A DNA stretch of 55,076 bases from JAHHUA01 sp036635475 (GCA_036635475.1 JAVWQH010000010.1:1-55076); one strand, 5' to 3'. Shown: positions 32,580 to 41,265, counted from the first letter of the stretch. Numbers and translations are program-made. The notes: generated from the letters alone by a model not told the origin.

Positions 32580-32612
32580 AAGGCTGTGTTGAGAAATAAC
32601 ACAGCCTTTTTC
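32580..32612 (+). terminator. Terminator
   Basis: Stem AAGGCTGTGTT / AACACAGCCTT, then TTTTT, 16 bases after the DUF2812 gene. Confidence 0.85.
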
Positions 32613-32661
32613 ATTGAGAAATTAAAAAGTTTGCTTAAATAAAAATGGAGGTTTCAGAAAA

Positions 32662-33765
32662 TTGCAAGAACTTAATTCTTACAAAAAAATGTTAAATATA
32701 GTCATAATTATCAGTGCTGTTGCTTTGTTTTTAAAAGCTGATTCTTATATGTTTGTTTTGTATTATATTTTAATGATGTTTTTTATGATATTTCGCACAT
32801 TTAGAATATCAGTTAAAATTTCGGTTAAAATTTATTTGATTGTAACATATACTTTGTTGGCAATTGCACAGACAATATTTTGCAGTCCAAGCTTGTTTTC
32901 GCCACAAAATCCACCATATCTTGTTTGGCTGAACAGTTTATTATGTGTAAGCTTTTTGGCTGTTCCACCCCTTTTGGAAAAAATTATCACAGTCAAAAAA
33001 TACATCGGTTTCCGTTTGCCATCGTTGGACGAGGTGTATGTGCTGAGTTTTGCGGAGCTTAAAGCCAATAAGGAAAAGGTTTTTTCTGCTGTTTCAAAAT
33101 TGAAAAAAGCCAAAAGCCACTTGACTATGGAAAACCTTGAGGAACTTGCCCTAGATTTTCCAAGGCATAGTTCTTTTAAATATGTGAATAATGGTAATTT
33201 AACCGATAGATATTTTGAAAAAGCATATGAAAGCCTTGATGATAACCATATTTACCTTGTTATTTCTGACACAGGAAGTCCTGCCAGTGAAGTGTTTTCA
33301 GTGTTCACCCAAAAAAGTTTTAACCATTCTTCTATTGCATTTGACAATGATTTGACAACAATTGTTAGCTATAATGGCGGCGAAAAGGTTTATCCACCCG
33401 GACTTAACTATGAAATGATTGAACTTTTCTGCAAAAAAATAGATGCATCAATTTTGGTGTATAGCCTTGAATGTTCAAGAGAACAAAAAAAGATTATTAT
33501 TGATAAAATCAAGGAAATTAATGAAGAGGGCAGCGCTTATAATCTTATGGGGCTGCTGCTCAAACAATCATTTAAACCCAATATTATGTTTTGTTCGCAA
33601 TTTGTATATTCTATGCTTAATTTAGCCGGTCTTAACTATTTTGAAATGACAAGCAAAAATGTTCGCCCAACGGATTTTATTGAATGTGACTACTATCGAA
33701 AACTTAAATTTGAATATGAAATAACCTCGAAACGCACAAAAATGAGGGGAAAAGTAAAAGTTTAA
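32662..33765 (+). CDS. Membrane protein with C-terminal permuted papain-like (NlpC/P60-type) domain
   Basis: The 367-residue protein has four to five N-terminal membrane helices (1-110), a helical linker (about 125-190) and a C-terminal domain (about 195-330) with FNHSSIAF (His) before NIMFCSQFVYSML (Cys). This His-before-Cys order and the C-S-x-F-V motif fit the permuted papain fold of the YiiX/YaeF/LRAT-like hydrolases. TTG start after GGAGG. The substrate (peptidoglycan, lipid or amide) cannot be told. No signal peptide besides the helices. Confidence 0.75.
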   Translation: MQELNSYKKMLNIVIIISAVALFLKADSYMFVLYYILMMFFMIFRTFRISVKISVKIYLIVTYTLLAIAQTIFCSPSLFSPQNPPYLVWLNSLLCVSFLAVPPLLEKIITVKKYIGFRLPSLDEVYVLSFAELKANKEKVFSAVSKLKKAKSHLTMENLEELALDFPRHSSFKYVNNGNLTDRYFEKAYESLDDNHIYLVISDTGSPASEVFSVFTQKSFNHSSIAFDNDLTTIVSYNGGEKVYPPGLNYEMIELFCKKIDASILVYSLECSREQKKIIIDKIKEINEEGSAYNLMGLLLKQSFKPNIMFCSQFVYSMLNLAGLNYFEMTSKNVRPTDFIECDYYRKLKFEYEITSKRTKMRGKVKV

Positions 33766-33882
33766 AATTTGTTTTTATTTTAGTTTGAAATTTCTATTGA
33801 CTTGACTGAGTATTTATAGTTTAATTATAGTATTAAATGTAACAACTGTTATAATTTTTAAAAAGAAATAGGGCAATATATT

Positions 33883-34380
33883 ATGTCAATATTAAATATT
33901 GTATTACTTGAACCCCAAATTCCGCAAAATACAGGCAATATCGCAAGAACTTGTTCTGTTACAGGGGCAAGATTGCATCTTGTGGGGAAATTGGGATTTG
34001 AAATTGATGACAAACAACTCAAACGTGCAGGTTTGGACTATTGGAACTTGCTGGACATTAGCTACTACGATAGTTGGAACGATTTTACCTCAAAAAACCA
34101 GGGCGAGATGTTCTTTTTTACAACTAAAGCACCAAATTGTTATGCTGATATAGATTATAAGGATAATGTTTATATCGTCTTTGGGCGAGAAGATGCGGGA
34201 CTTCCCGAGGAACTTTTGCACGAAAACAAAGAACATTCTGTGAGAATTCCTATGATTAATCAAGCGAGAAGTCTTAATTTATCAAATTCGGTTGCCATAG
34301 CTACTTATGAAGTGCTTAGACAATGGGATTTTCCCGAACTCAAAAATTTTGGCAAACTTACGAAATATAATTGGGATTAA
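33883..34380 (+). CDS. trmL: tRNA (cytidine(34)-2'-O)-methyltransferase TrmL
   Basis: A 165-residue SPOUT methyltransferase that modifies the wobble base of tRNA-Leu. The motifs QIPQNTGNIARTC, GREDAGLP and RIPMINQARSLNLSNSVAIATYE form the knotted SAM site and are near-identical to known TrmL/YibK. Length is typical. Promoter and ribosome sites are modest (AAAGAAATAGGG). Confidence 0.93.
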   Translation: MSILNIVLLEPQIPQNTGNIARTCSVTGARLHLVGKLGFEIDDKQLKRAGLDYWNLLDISYYDSWNDFTSKNQGEMFFFTTKAPNCYADIDYKDNVYIVFGREDAGLPEELLHENKEHSVRIPMINQARSLNLSNSVAIATYEVLRQWDFPELKNFGKLTKYNWD

Positions 34381-34402
34381 TCCCCCCATTACGGAGGAAA
34401 GT

Positions 34403-35290
34403 ATGGAAAAAATTCTTTTAATGACTGATTCATCAAGTGATATCAGCAAAGAAATGGAAAATGAACTTAAAATTCGAGTTTTAAATATGCCTGTTGCAAT
34501 TAATGGCGAAAGCTACTTTGACCGAGAAAGCTTTTCTAATGATGAATTTTATGAAATTCTTAATAATAATGAGGAAATTCCAGTCACTTCTCATATTACC
34601 GCACCTGTTTTTATGGACGAATATTTGAAGGCATATAACGAGGGTTACACTGATATTATTTATGTTTCAATTAATGAAAATGGCTCTGCAACTTATAATG
34701 CTTCTATGCAGGGAAAAGAGCTTTTGTTTGATGAATACCCTGAACTTCGAGAAAAACTCAATCTTTATCTAATCCCATCAAAAACTTTTTCAATGGGATA
34801 TGGTATGCCTGTTGCACTTGGGGCAAAAATGCTCAACGAAGAAACCCATACAGCAAAAGAAATTGTTGCAGCTATTGAAGAATATCTGCTGAAATTTGAT
34901 GTGTGTTTCTCTATGTACACTCTTAAATTTGCAAAAAAATCAGGCAGATTAAGTGCTACTGCGGCTTTTGTTGGGGAAATGTTGGGCATAAGACCGCTTT
35001 TGACTTTCCGCAATGGCAGTAACTTAATTTTTGATAAAGTTCGTGGGGATAAGAATATTGTGCCTGCAATTGCTGATTATTATTTGAAAAATCGTGTTGA
35101 CGGCGACGATAATTACTATATAGCAATCGGTGAGGACCAATCAGTTGGAGTTGAACTGGAAAATTTGATTTTTGCTAAGACAGGCAAAAAAGCTAAAATG
35201 ATTTATAAAGAGGGCGCTTGCATTGCTATAAATGCAGGTCCACGCATAATCGGTATTGGATTTATGAGCAAAAACAAAAACGAAAAGTAG
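34403..35290 (+). CDS. DegV-family fatty-acid-binding protein
   Basis: A 295-residue DegV protein (binds fatty acids for phospholipid or acyl-phosphate use). Motifs: MTDSSSDIS, SQDEFY-like NDEFYEIL, PVTSHITAPVF, the C-terminal GPRIIGIGFM. The ATG at 34403 follows CGGAGGAAA and is 23 bases after trmL. Often paired with FakA-type kinases, which are not seen here. Confidence 0.9.
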   Translation: MEKILLMTDSSSDISKEMENELKIRVLNMPVAINGESYFDRESFSNDEFYEILNNNEEIPVTSHITAPVFMDEYLKAYNEGYTDIIYVSINENGSATYNASMQGKELLFDEYPELREKLNLYLIPSKTFSMGYGMPVALGAKMLNEETHTAKEIVAAIEEYLLKFDVCFSMYTLKFAKKSGRLSATAAFVGEMLGIRPLLTFRNGSNLIFDKVRGDKNIVPAIADYYLKNRVDGDDNYYIAIGEDQSVGVELENLIFAKTGKKAKMIYKEGACIAINAGPRIIGIGFMSKNKNEK

Positions 35291-35307
35291 AATAAGATAT
35301 GAATTTG

Positions 35308-35349
35308 AGCGATGACTATATTGTTGTCGCTTTTTTGTTTTGCAGAATT
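35308..35349 (+). terminator. Terminator of degV-like gene
   Basis: Stem AGCGATGAC / GTTGTCGCT with two G-U pairs, then TTTTTTG. Confidence 0.65.
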
Positions 35350-35488
35350 TTTTTGACCCACTCACCTATTCAAAAAGGGAAAACTATTTGAAATTAAGAT
35401 TTATTACAAAACTTTCGTTTTAACCTTTATTTTTCAGCATAAAGTAATATAATGATTATATAATGAAAATTTGTGAATGGAGGACAAA

Positions 35489-36043
35489 ATGGAAAAAATC
35501 GAAACATCAAGGCTTATTTTAAAGCAATCTCAACCATATATGGCTGATTTAGTTTTGGATTTTTATGAGAGGAATAAATCTTTTCTCACACCTTTTGAGG
35601 CAAAACGAGATGAGGGTTTCTACACAGTTTCCTACCAGGAAAAATGTCTTTTATTTGAGTCCACTATTTGTGCAATAAATGGAAGTGCTTATCGGTATTA
35701 TATTTTTTTAAAGGGCGATGAAACAAAAATTATTGGTACAATTTCAATCAACAATATAATTCGCAGTTGTTTTCAATCAGCATTAATCGGATATAAACTC
35801 GATGAAAACTTTATAAATAATGGATATATGACGGAGGCACTTGAGGCTGTTATTAAATTTGCTTTCAAGGAATTGAAACTCCACCGAGTTGAAGCAAATG
35901 TTATGCCTTGGAATTTGCGGTCACAAAGAGTTTTGGGGAAACTTAAATTTGCCAACGAGGGACTTGCAAAAAACTTTATTGAGATTAATGGAAAATGGGA
36001 AGACCATATAAGATTTTCTCTTGTTAATGAAAACTTTGAATAA
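35489..36043 (+). CDS. GNAT acetyltransferase (RimJ/RimL-like)
   Basis: The 184-residue protein has the RimJ/L pattern: IETSRLILKQ, LIGYKLDENFINNGYMTEAL (acetyl-CoA loop), KLHRVEANVMPWNLRSQRVL and GKWEDHIRFSL. It acetylates an N-terminus or amine, substrate unknown. ATG at 35489 follows GGAGGAC; the in-frame ATG 12 bases upstream contains that ribosome site. Confidence 0.88.
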   Translation: MEKIETSRLILKQSQPYMADLVLDFYERNKSFLTPFEAKRDEGFYTVSYQEKCLLFESTICAINGSAYRYYIFLKGDETKIIGTISINNIIRSCFQSALIGYKLDENFINNGYMTEALEAVIKFAFKELKLHRVEANVMPWNLRSQRVLGKLKFANEGLAKNFIEINGKWEDHIRFSLVNENFE

Positions 36044-36096
36044 TTGCATTATATATGTAGAATACATTAAAATTTGCTGAATTTATCCCTTTATCG

Positions 36097-36125
36097 TTGC
36101 AAAAACTTGCTATATGATTTAAAAT
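36097..36125 (+). promoter_or_regulatory. Candidate promoter of pgk-tpiA-gpmI
   Basis: TTGCAA (36097-36102) and TAAAAT (36120-36125) with a 17-base spacer, about 125 bases before pgk. The leader between is unassigned. Confidence 0.5.
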
Positions 36126-36250
36126 AGTATCATAGCTTTAGGCTGTGAGAAGAAATGACGATAAAAGATTTTTGGAAGAAAAATTGTTATTTATGGCGGT
36201 GAAAACGTCAGCTTTACATTATAAAAAATTGATAGGAGTGTTTTTAATTT

Positions 36251-37432
36251 ATGTATAACAAAATGTCAATCGAAGATATTCAAGTGAGCGGTAAAAAAGT
36301 CCTTGTGAGATGTGACTTCAACGTACCTCTCAAAGATGGTGTTATAACTAACGACAATCGTATTAAAGAATCCTTGCCAACCATCAAATATTTGTCATCT
36401 AATGGGGCAAAAGTGATTTTGTGTTCTCATTTAGGACGTCCAAAGGGCGAGGTTTCTCCCGAATTTTCTCTTGCACCTGTTGCAAAAAGACTGACTGAAC
36501 TTTTGGGCAAGGAAGTTAAACTTTCCAATGATGTTGGGGGCGAAGATACTGCAAAAATCGCATCAACTTTGAATAATGGCGATATAATGCTTATGGAAAA
36601 TGTTCGATTTGAAAAAGGCGAAACCAAAAATGACCCTGTATTATCAAAAAAACTTGCAAGTCTTGCTGAAATATTTGTAAATGATGCTTTCGGTACAGCA
36701 CATCGTGCTCACTGTTCAACAGCGGGAGTTGCTGATTATCTGCCCAGTGTTTGCGGATATCTAATCCAAAAAGAAATAAAAATTATGGGCGAGGCTTTGA
36801 GCAATCCAAAACGTCCATTTGTTGCAATATTAGGCGGCGCAAAAGTTTCCGACAAAATCGGAGTTATCACTAATCTTATTTCAAAAGTTGACACAATTAT
36901 TGTTGGCGGAGGAATGTCCTATACATTTGCTAAGGCAAAAGGTATGGAAATCGGAAACAGCATTTGTGAAGAAGATAAAATCCCACTTGCACTGGAATTA
37001 ATGGAAAAAGCAAAAGCAAAAGGTGTGCAGCTTTTATTGCCTGTTGATGACATAATCGCTGATAAATTTGATGCTGATGCTGATTGCAAAGTGAATGAGG
37101 GCAATATTCCAGAGGGTTGGCAAGGACTTGATATTGGCACTAAAACCATAAAGTTATATTCCGATGCAATCAAAAACGCAAAAACAATTGTTTGGAATGG
37201 ACCTATGGGCGTGTTTGAATTTGATAAATTCGCAAAGGGTACTTGCGAAATTGCAAAAGCTGTTGCTGAAAGCGGTGCAGTTTCAATAATCGGCGGCGGT
37301 GACTCTGCGGCTGCTGTTGAAAAATTGGGATTTGCAGACAAAATGACACATATTTCAACAGGTGGCGGTGCATCACTTGAATTTTTGGAGGGCTTGGAGC
37401 TACCCGGAATAGCTTGTTTAAAAGACAGATAG
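36251..37432 (+). CDS. pgk: Phosphoglycerate kinase
   Basis: Makes ATP from 1,3-bisphosphoglycerate and ADP. The 393 residues match throughout: VLVRCDFNVPLKDG, LMENVRFEKGE, FGTAHRAHCS, AILGGAKVSDKI, GPMGVFE, and GGGDSAAAV...STGGGASLEFLEG. Starts after TAGGAGTG. First gene of a three-gene glycolytic run. Confidence 0.98.
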   Translation: MYNKMSIEDIQVSGKKVLVRCDFNVPLKDGVITNDNRIKESLPTIKYLSSNGAKVILCSHLGRPKGEVSPEFSLAPVAKRLTELLGKEVKLSNDVGGEDTAKIASTLNNGDIMLMENVRFEKGETKNDPVLSKKLASLAEIFVNDAFGTAHRAHCSTAGVADYLPSVCGYLIQKEIKIMGEALSNPKRPFVAILGGAKVSDKIGVITNLISKVDTIIVGGGMSYTFAKAKGMEIGNSICEEDKIPLALELMEKAKAKGVQLLLPVDDIIADKFDADADCKVNEGNIPEGWQGLDIGTKTIKLYSDAIKNAKTIVWNGPMGVFEFDKFAKGTCEIAKAVAESGAVSIIGGGDSAAAVEKLGFADKMTHISTGGGASLEFLEGLELPGIACLKDR

Positions 37433-37442
37433 GAGTTACTCA

Positions 37443-38198
37443 ATGGAAAGAAAAAAAATAATTGCAGGCAACTGGAAGATGAATAAAACCCCATCAGAAA
37501 CCGCAATACTTCTTGATGAAATAAAGAGCAAACTGGGCGATTTAAACTGCAAATTCATCATTTGTCCACCATTTATTTCTCTTGAAAGGGCAATCGAAAC
37601 AGCAAAAAATTCTCCAATTAAGATTGGCGGACAAAATTGCTATTGGGAAGAAAGCGGAGCATACACAGGGGAAGTTTCAGCAAAAATGCTTGCTGATTTA
37701 GGGATTGAGTACGTGATATTGGGACATTCCGAACGCAGAACTTATTTTGGGGAAACTGACAAAAGTGTGAACAAAAAAATTAAATCAGCTATAAGCCATA
37801 GCTTGACAGCGATTTTATGCGTTGGTGAGTCCCTTGAACAAAGAGAACTGGGAGTGACTGAAACACATATTAAAAGCCAGATTGAACTTGGATTATTGGG
37901 GATATCTCAGGAAGAAATGGCTAAAATAATTATTGCATATGAGCCGATTTGGGCGATTGGAACAGGGAAAACTGCAACAAGCCAACAAGCCGAGGAAGTG
38001 TGCAGATTTATTAGAAAAATTATCGGTGAAATGTATAATTGCGAAACTGCCGAGAATATTCAGATAATTTATGGTGGTTCAATGAACGAAAAAAATGCCG
38101 CTGAACTTCTGTCAATGGCGAATATTGACGGCGGTTTAATTGGCGGAGCATCGTTGAAACCAGATGAAATAACGGCTATTGCAAATAACTGCATCTAG
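37443..38198 (+). CDS. tpiA: Triosephosphate isomerase
   Basis: Interconverts glyceraldehyde 3-phosphate and dihydroxyacetone phosphate. The 251 residues show the catalytic sites NWKMN (Lys), ILGHSERR (His) and AYEPIWAIGTGKTA (Glu 167-type), and the phosphate-loop IIYGGSM. Starts 10 bases after pgk. Length normal. Confidence 0.98.
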   Translation: MERKKIIAGNWKMNKTPSETAILLDEIKSKLGDLNCKFIICPPFISLERAIETAKNSPIKIGGQNCYWEESGAYTGEVSAKMLADLGIEYVILGHSERRTYFGETDKSVNKKIKSAISHSLTAILCVGESLEQRELGVTETHIKSQIELGLLGISQEEMAKIIIAYEPIWAIGTGKTATSQQAEEVCRFIRKIIGEMYNCETAENIQIIYGGSMNEKNAAELLSMANIDGGLIGGASLKPDEITAIANNCI

Positions 38199-38211
38199 CT
38201 GAATTATTACA

Positions 38212-38250
38212 AATTATACCTTATGTATTTTTATTACGTAAGGTATAATT
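38212..38250 (+). terminator. Long hairpin between tpiA and gpmI
   Basis: A 12-base perfect stem (AATTATACCTTA / TAAGGTATAATT) that extends to about 16 pairs with one G-U and a T-rich loop. There is no T-run after it, so it is a possible processing or pausing hairpin rather than a terminator; it ends 5 bases before the gpmI ribosome site. Confidence 0.6.
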
Positions 38251-38263
38251 ATTGGAGCGAATT

Positions 38264-39781
38264 ATGAAAAAAACTTTAGCATTAATCATTCTTGACGGCT
38301 TTGGAATTGGCGAAAAATCAAAAGCTAATGCAATAACTATGGCGAAAACTCCCATAATACAAAACTTGCTGGAAACCTGTGCCAACACAAAACTAGGTGC
38401 ATCGGGACTTGACGTGGGTTTACCACAGGGACAAATGGGAAATTCCGAAGTTGGTCACACAAATATCGGAGCAGGCAGAATTGTATATCAAAGCCTTACA
38501 CGTATTACTAAAAGTATAAAAGATGGCGATTTTTTCCTAAATCCAACACTGATTAAAGCAGTTGACAATGCCATTTTGAAAAATTCAACCTTGCATATTA
38601 TGGGACTTTTGTCAGACGGAGGGGTGCATAGCCATATTTCCCACCTTTATGCCCTGCTCAAACTTTGCAAATTAAAGGGACTTAATAATGTTGCAATCCA
38701 CTGTTTTACTGATGGACGTGACGTTTCTCCCACCTCTGCAATGGCATACATAAAGGATTTATCAGCAAAAATTGACGAGTTGGGTGTTGGAAAAATTGCC
38801 AGTATTTGTGGAAGATACTACGCAATGGATAGAGATAATCGCTGGGATAGGGTTGCGACAGCATATGAGGCAATGGTCAATTGTATGGGAAAAACCGCTT
38901 CTAACCCTGTTGAGGCGATTGAACAATCATATAGCAAGGAAATCACTGACGAATTTATTATACCAACTGTAATAAACGGCGGCTGTTCAATCAAAAACGA
39001 CGACAGTGTGATTTTTTTCAATTTCCGCCCAGACCGAGCAAGAGAAATCACAAGGGCAATTGTGGAAGATGATTTTGACGGATTTACCCGAAAAAATGGA
39101 AAACTAAACCTCACATTTGTCACTATGACGGAGTATGATGCTAACTTCAAAAACGTTTTAGTGGCATTTGAACCTCAATCACTTAAAAATACACTGGGCG
39201 AATACTTGTCCATTAATGGGAAAACACAACTTCGTATTGCTGAAACTGAAAAATACGCACACGTGACTTTTTTCTTTAATGGCGGAAGTGAAATTTCCTA
39301 TATAAACGAGGACAGAGAACTTATCCCATCGCCAAAAGTTTCCACTTACGATACAATGCCTCAAATGAGTGCAAATTTAGTCACTGAAAAGGCTTGCAAA
39401 TACATCGAAAATGGGAAATATGACGTTGTAATTCTCAACTTCGCCAACTGCGATATGGTGGGACATACAGGAAATTTAAACTCAACAATTCAAGCTGTTG
39501 AAACTGTTGATGCTTGCCTTGGACGAATTTTGAGTTCCCTCGAAAAAATCGGCGGCATTGCAATAATAACTGCTGACCATGGAAATGCCGATATAATGTC
39601 ACTTTCAGACGGCTCGCCTTTCACCGCCCACACTACAAATCCCGTTCCGCTGATTATTGTTGGGGAAAAGTTCAAGCTAAGAGATGGCGGTATTCTTGCA
39701 GATATTGCTCCAACTTTACTCGAAATTTTGGACTTGCCAAAACCCGATGAAATGAGCGGTACTTCACTTATTGTAAAATAG
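38264..39781 (+). CDS. gpmI: 2,3-bisphosphoglycerate-independent phosphoglycerate mutase
   Basis: Converts 3- to 2-phosphoglycerate. The 505 residues have LIILDGFGIG, the catalytic Ser in GNSEVGHTNIG, DGRDVSPTS, RYYAMDRDNRW, and TADHGNADIM metal sites. The ATG at 38264 follows TTGGAGCG; a TTG at 38252 is upstream of that site. It ends the glycolytic run, and enolase is not in the window. Confidence 0.97.
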   Translation: MKKTLALIILDGFGIGEKSKANAITMAKTPIIQNLLETCANTKLGASGLDVGLPQGQMGNSEVGHTNIGAGRIVYQSLTRITKSIKDGDFFLNPTLIKAVDNAILKNSTLHIMGLLSDGGVHSHISHLYALLKLCKLKGLNNVAIHCFTDGRDVSPTSAMAYIKDLSAKIDELGVGKIASICGRYYAMDRDNRWDRVATAYEAMVNCMGKTASNPVEAIEQSYSKEITDEFIIPTVINGGCSIKNDDSVIFFNFRPDRAREITRAIVEDDFDGFTRKNGKLNLTFVTMTEYDANFKNVLVAFEPQSLKNTLGEYLSINGKTQLRIAETEKYAHVTFFFNGGSEISYINEDRELIPSPKVSTYDTMPQMSANLVTEKACKYIENGKYDVVILNFANCDMVGHTGNLNSTIQAVETVDACLGRILSSLEKIGGIAIITADHGNADIMSLSDGSPFTAHTTNPVPLIIVGEKFKLRDGGILADIAPTLLEILDLPKPDEMSGTSLIVK

Positions 39782-39793
39782 AAATATTAAATA

Positions 39794-39826
39794 TTAGGCT
39801 AAGCTAGCCTTAGCTAAAAAGCCTAA
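39794..39826 (+). terminator. Compact hairpin after gpmI
   Basis: TTAGGCT/AGCCTAA encloses a second stem AGCTA/TAGCT. No T-run follows, so termination is uncertain. Confidence 0.5.
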
Positions 39827-39849
39827 GAACTCAAAATGGGTAAATTATC

Positions 39850-39878
39850 TTGACATATTTCTGAGAGTTGAGTATAAT
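39850..39878 (+). promoter_or_regulatory. Strong promoter of ncRNA
   Basis: TTGACA (39850-39855), 17 bases, TATAAT (39873-39878): consensus sigma-A promoter. Confidence 0.9.
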
Positions 39879-39884
39879 AATAAT

Positions 39885-40058
39885 GAAGATAGGCAACGGC
39901 GTGTGTCTGTCAAAGCGTTGAAGCATAATAGCGTACCGGCAAGCCTTGTTATGCGGAGCTTTCAGTAGGGGTTGTGTAGTAACCTCAAGCCGGAGTAGGC
40001 GTTAAGCCGAAAGAAAATACTCAAAACCGCCTTGTATGATAAACAAGGCGGTTTTTCT
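39885..40058 (+). ncRNA. Structured noncoding RNA of unassigned class
   Basis: About 174 bases transcribed from a consensus promoter and ended by a terminator, without a ribosome site or open frame. Foldable parts: GGC/GCC plus AACG/CGTT as outer stem (about 39892 and 40000), AAAGC/GCTTT (39912-39916 / 39958-39962) above it, GCATAA/TTATGC (39923 / 39949), and GGGGTT/AACCTC (about 39969). CCGGC in the large loop (39936-39940) can pair with GCCGG (39989-39993) as a pseudoknot. The class (riboswitch, 6S-like, raiA-like, or RNA antitoxin) is not settled. Confidence 0.7.
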
Positions 40059-40060
40059 TT
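40025..40060 (+). terminator. Terminator of ncRNA
   Basis: Perfect 11-base stem AACCGCCTTGT / ACAAGGCGGTT, then TTTCTTTT. It lies 20 bases before the next start codon. Confidence 0.9.
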
Positions 40061-40080
40061 TGCATTGTGAGGGTCGAAGA

Positions 40081-40659
40081 ATGGATAAATTACAAGAATG
40101 TGCAAAGTCTTTTGAGAAACTGCTCGATAAAAAATATCATATTATTATTGGCAGAAAGGGTAAATCTACTGATTTCACAGTTGAGTTTTCCCCTCTGGAC
40201 TTTCATCACCTTATGGGGCTTGGTAAATTAAAAGATTTACGAATTGCAACTCAAAACAGAGGGGAAGTTTTTTCTCGCATTTTGAACGGCACAATTTCAG
40301 ATAACACCATAAGCCAAAGCAGATATGTTTCTCAAATACAAAATCGCTTTTCCCCTCTCGTTGCAATAGAGCAAATATTTGACGATAATAAACTTATATT
40401 CCGTTACAACGAAAAACAAAACCAGTTTTCTTTAATACAGGCAAATTATCTTTTATCCACTCCCCATGGCGATAATGATATTTATATTTTTCTCGATAGA
40501 AAAGGAAAAGAAGAAGAGTTTTTTTGCCGTTCATTTTTCCCAAAGGAAAATAGAGATTACACAATAGGGCAAACAGCTTACACTTTGCTTTTTAAAGAAA
40601 AAATAACCATAAGCAGCGGTGAAAAGGAACTTCAATATGACCGACTTTCACCGAGATGA
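40081..40659 (+). CDS. PBECR4-like nuclease-domain protein
   Basis: The 192-residue protein resembles the PBECR4 domain, predicted as a phage-type nuclease of the Barnase/EndoU/colicin/RelE fold. Cues: YHIIIGRKGKSTDFTVEFSPLDFHHLMGLGKLKDL near the start (shown in part), with conserved His-His, Lys-Asp and Arg residues. The ATG at 40081 follows GAGGG; an in-frame ATG at 40036 lies inside the ncRNA terminator. The ncRNA-terminator-toxin-like order is seen. Nuclease activity is inferred, and the family match is by eye. Confidence 0.6.
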   Translation: MDKLQECAKSFEKLLDKKYHIIIGRKGKSTDFTVEFSPLDFHHLMGLGKLKDLRIATQNRGEVFSRILNGTISDNTISQSRYVSQIQNRFSPLVAIEQIFDDNKLIFRYNEKQNQFSLIQANYLLSTPHGDNDIYIFLDRKGKEEEFFCRSFFPKENRDYTIGQTAYTLLFKEKITISSGEKELQYDRLSPR

Positions 40660-40797
40660 AAATAAACTAAATTTGTTAAAACTACTAAAAATAATGTATT
40701 TTTTGAAAATTTTTAAGCATAGGTATTGTTATTTTAGTTTTTGGGTACTATAATATGTACAAGCCATATTGCATTAAAATTGAGGAGGTAACTTAAT

Positions 40798-41259
40798 ATG
40801 AAAAAGGGTACTATAATTTCCATTATTGCACTTATTGTTGCAATAGCCGGTGCTGTGGTTGCATTTATGCCATATATCAAAAAGAAATGCTGTTTTTTAC
40901 ATGATAATTTTGACGACTTTGACGATTTTGACGATTCCGACTTTGACGATGACTTTGAATACTATTCCACTGATGTTGATGAAGCAAAACATTGTGGCTG
41001 TGGCTGCAAAGATGTACAAGATGAAGTAAGTGACTGCGATTGTGACGAAACTTGCACTTGTGGTTGCCAAGAAGGCAAACCTTGCACTTGCGGTGATGTG
41101 AAAGACAACGAAAATGACTGCGATTGCGATGAAAACTGCACTTGTGGTTGCCAAGAGGGCAAACCTTGCACTTGCGGCGATGGCAAAAACGAAGAAGATA
41201 TAGACTTCGATGATGACGACTGCGGTTGTGGCTGCAACGATAAATCTAAAAAGAAATAA
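40798..41259 (+). CDS. Membrane-anchored Cys/Asp-rich metallothionein-like protein
   Basis: This 153-residue protein has an N-terminal membrane helix (about 5-25) after MKKG, then a KKKCC turn, an acidic run (FDDFDDFDDSDFDDDF) and three clusters of Cys: CGCGC, then a repeat unit DCDCDETCTCGCQEGKPCTCG copied in near-identical form, then DDDDCGCGC. Cys makes up about 18% of the sequence. It is probably anchored in the membrane with the Cys-rich part outside or inside, where it could bind metals (Cu, Zn, Cd) or FeS. No metal transporter or regulator is adjacent. Starts after GAGGAGG. Confidence 0.8.
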   Translation: MKKGTIISIIALIVAIAGAVVAFMPYIKKKCCFLHDNFDDFDDFDDSDFDDDFEYYSTDVDEAKHCGCGCKDVQDEVSDCDCDETCTCGCQEGKPCTCGDVKDNENDCDCDENCTCGCQEGKPCTCGDGKNEEDIDFDDDDCGCGCNDKSKKK

Positions 41260-41265
41260 TATGAT

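Noticed and set aside
36919..37506. Long open frame on the strand opposite pgk and the tpiA start (195 codons)
   Set aside because: It is antisense to unmistakable glycolytic genes and has low-complexity Ser/Pro content typical of shadow frames.
39885..40058. 6S RNA assignment for the ncRNA
   Set aside because: 6S RNA has a long stem with a single central bubble; this sequence favours several short stems and a possible pseudoknot.
40036..40080. Extended start of the PBECR4-like gene inside the terminator
   Set aside because: The ATG at 40036 lies within the ncRNA terminator stem-loop and has no ribosome site. The ATG at 40081 is better placed.
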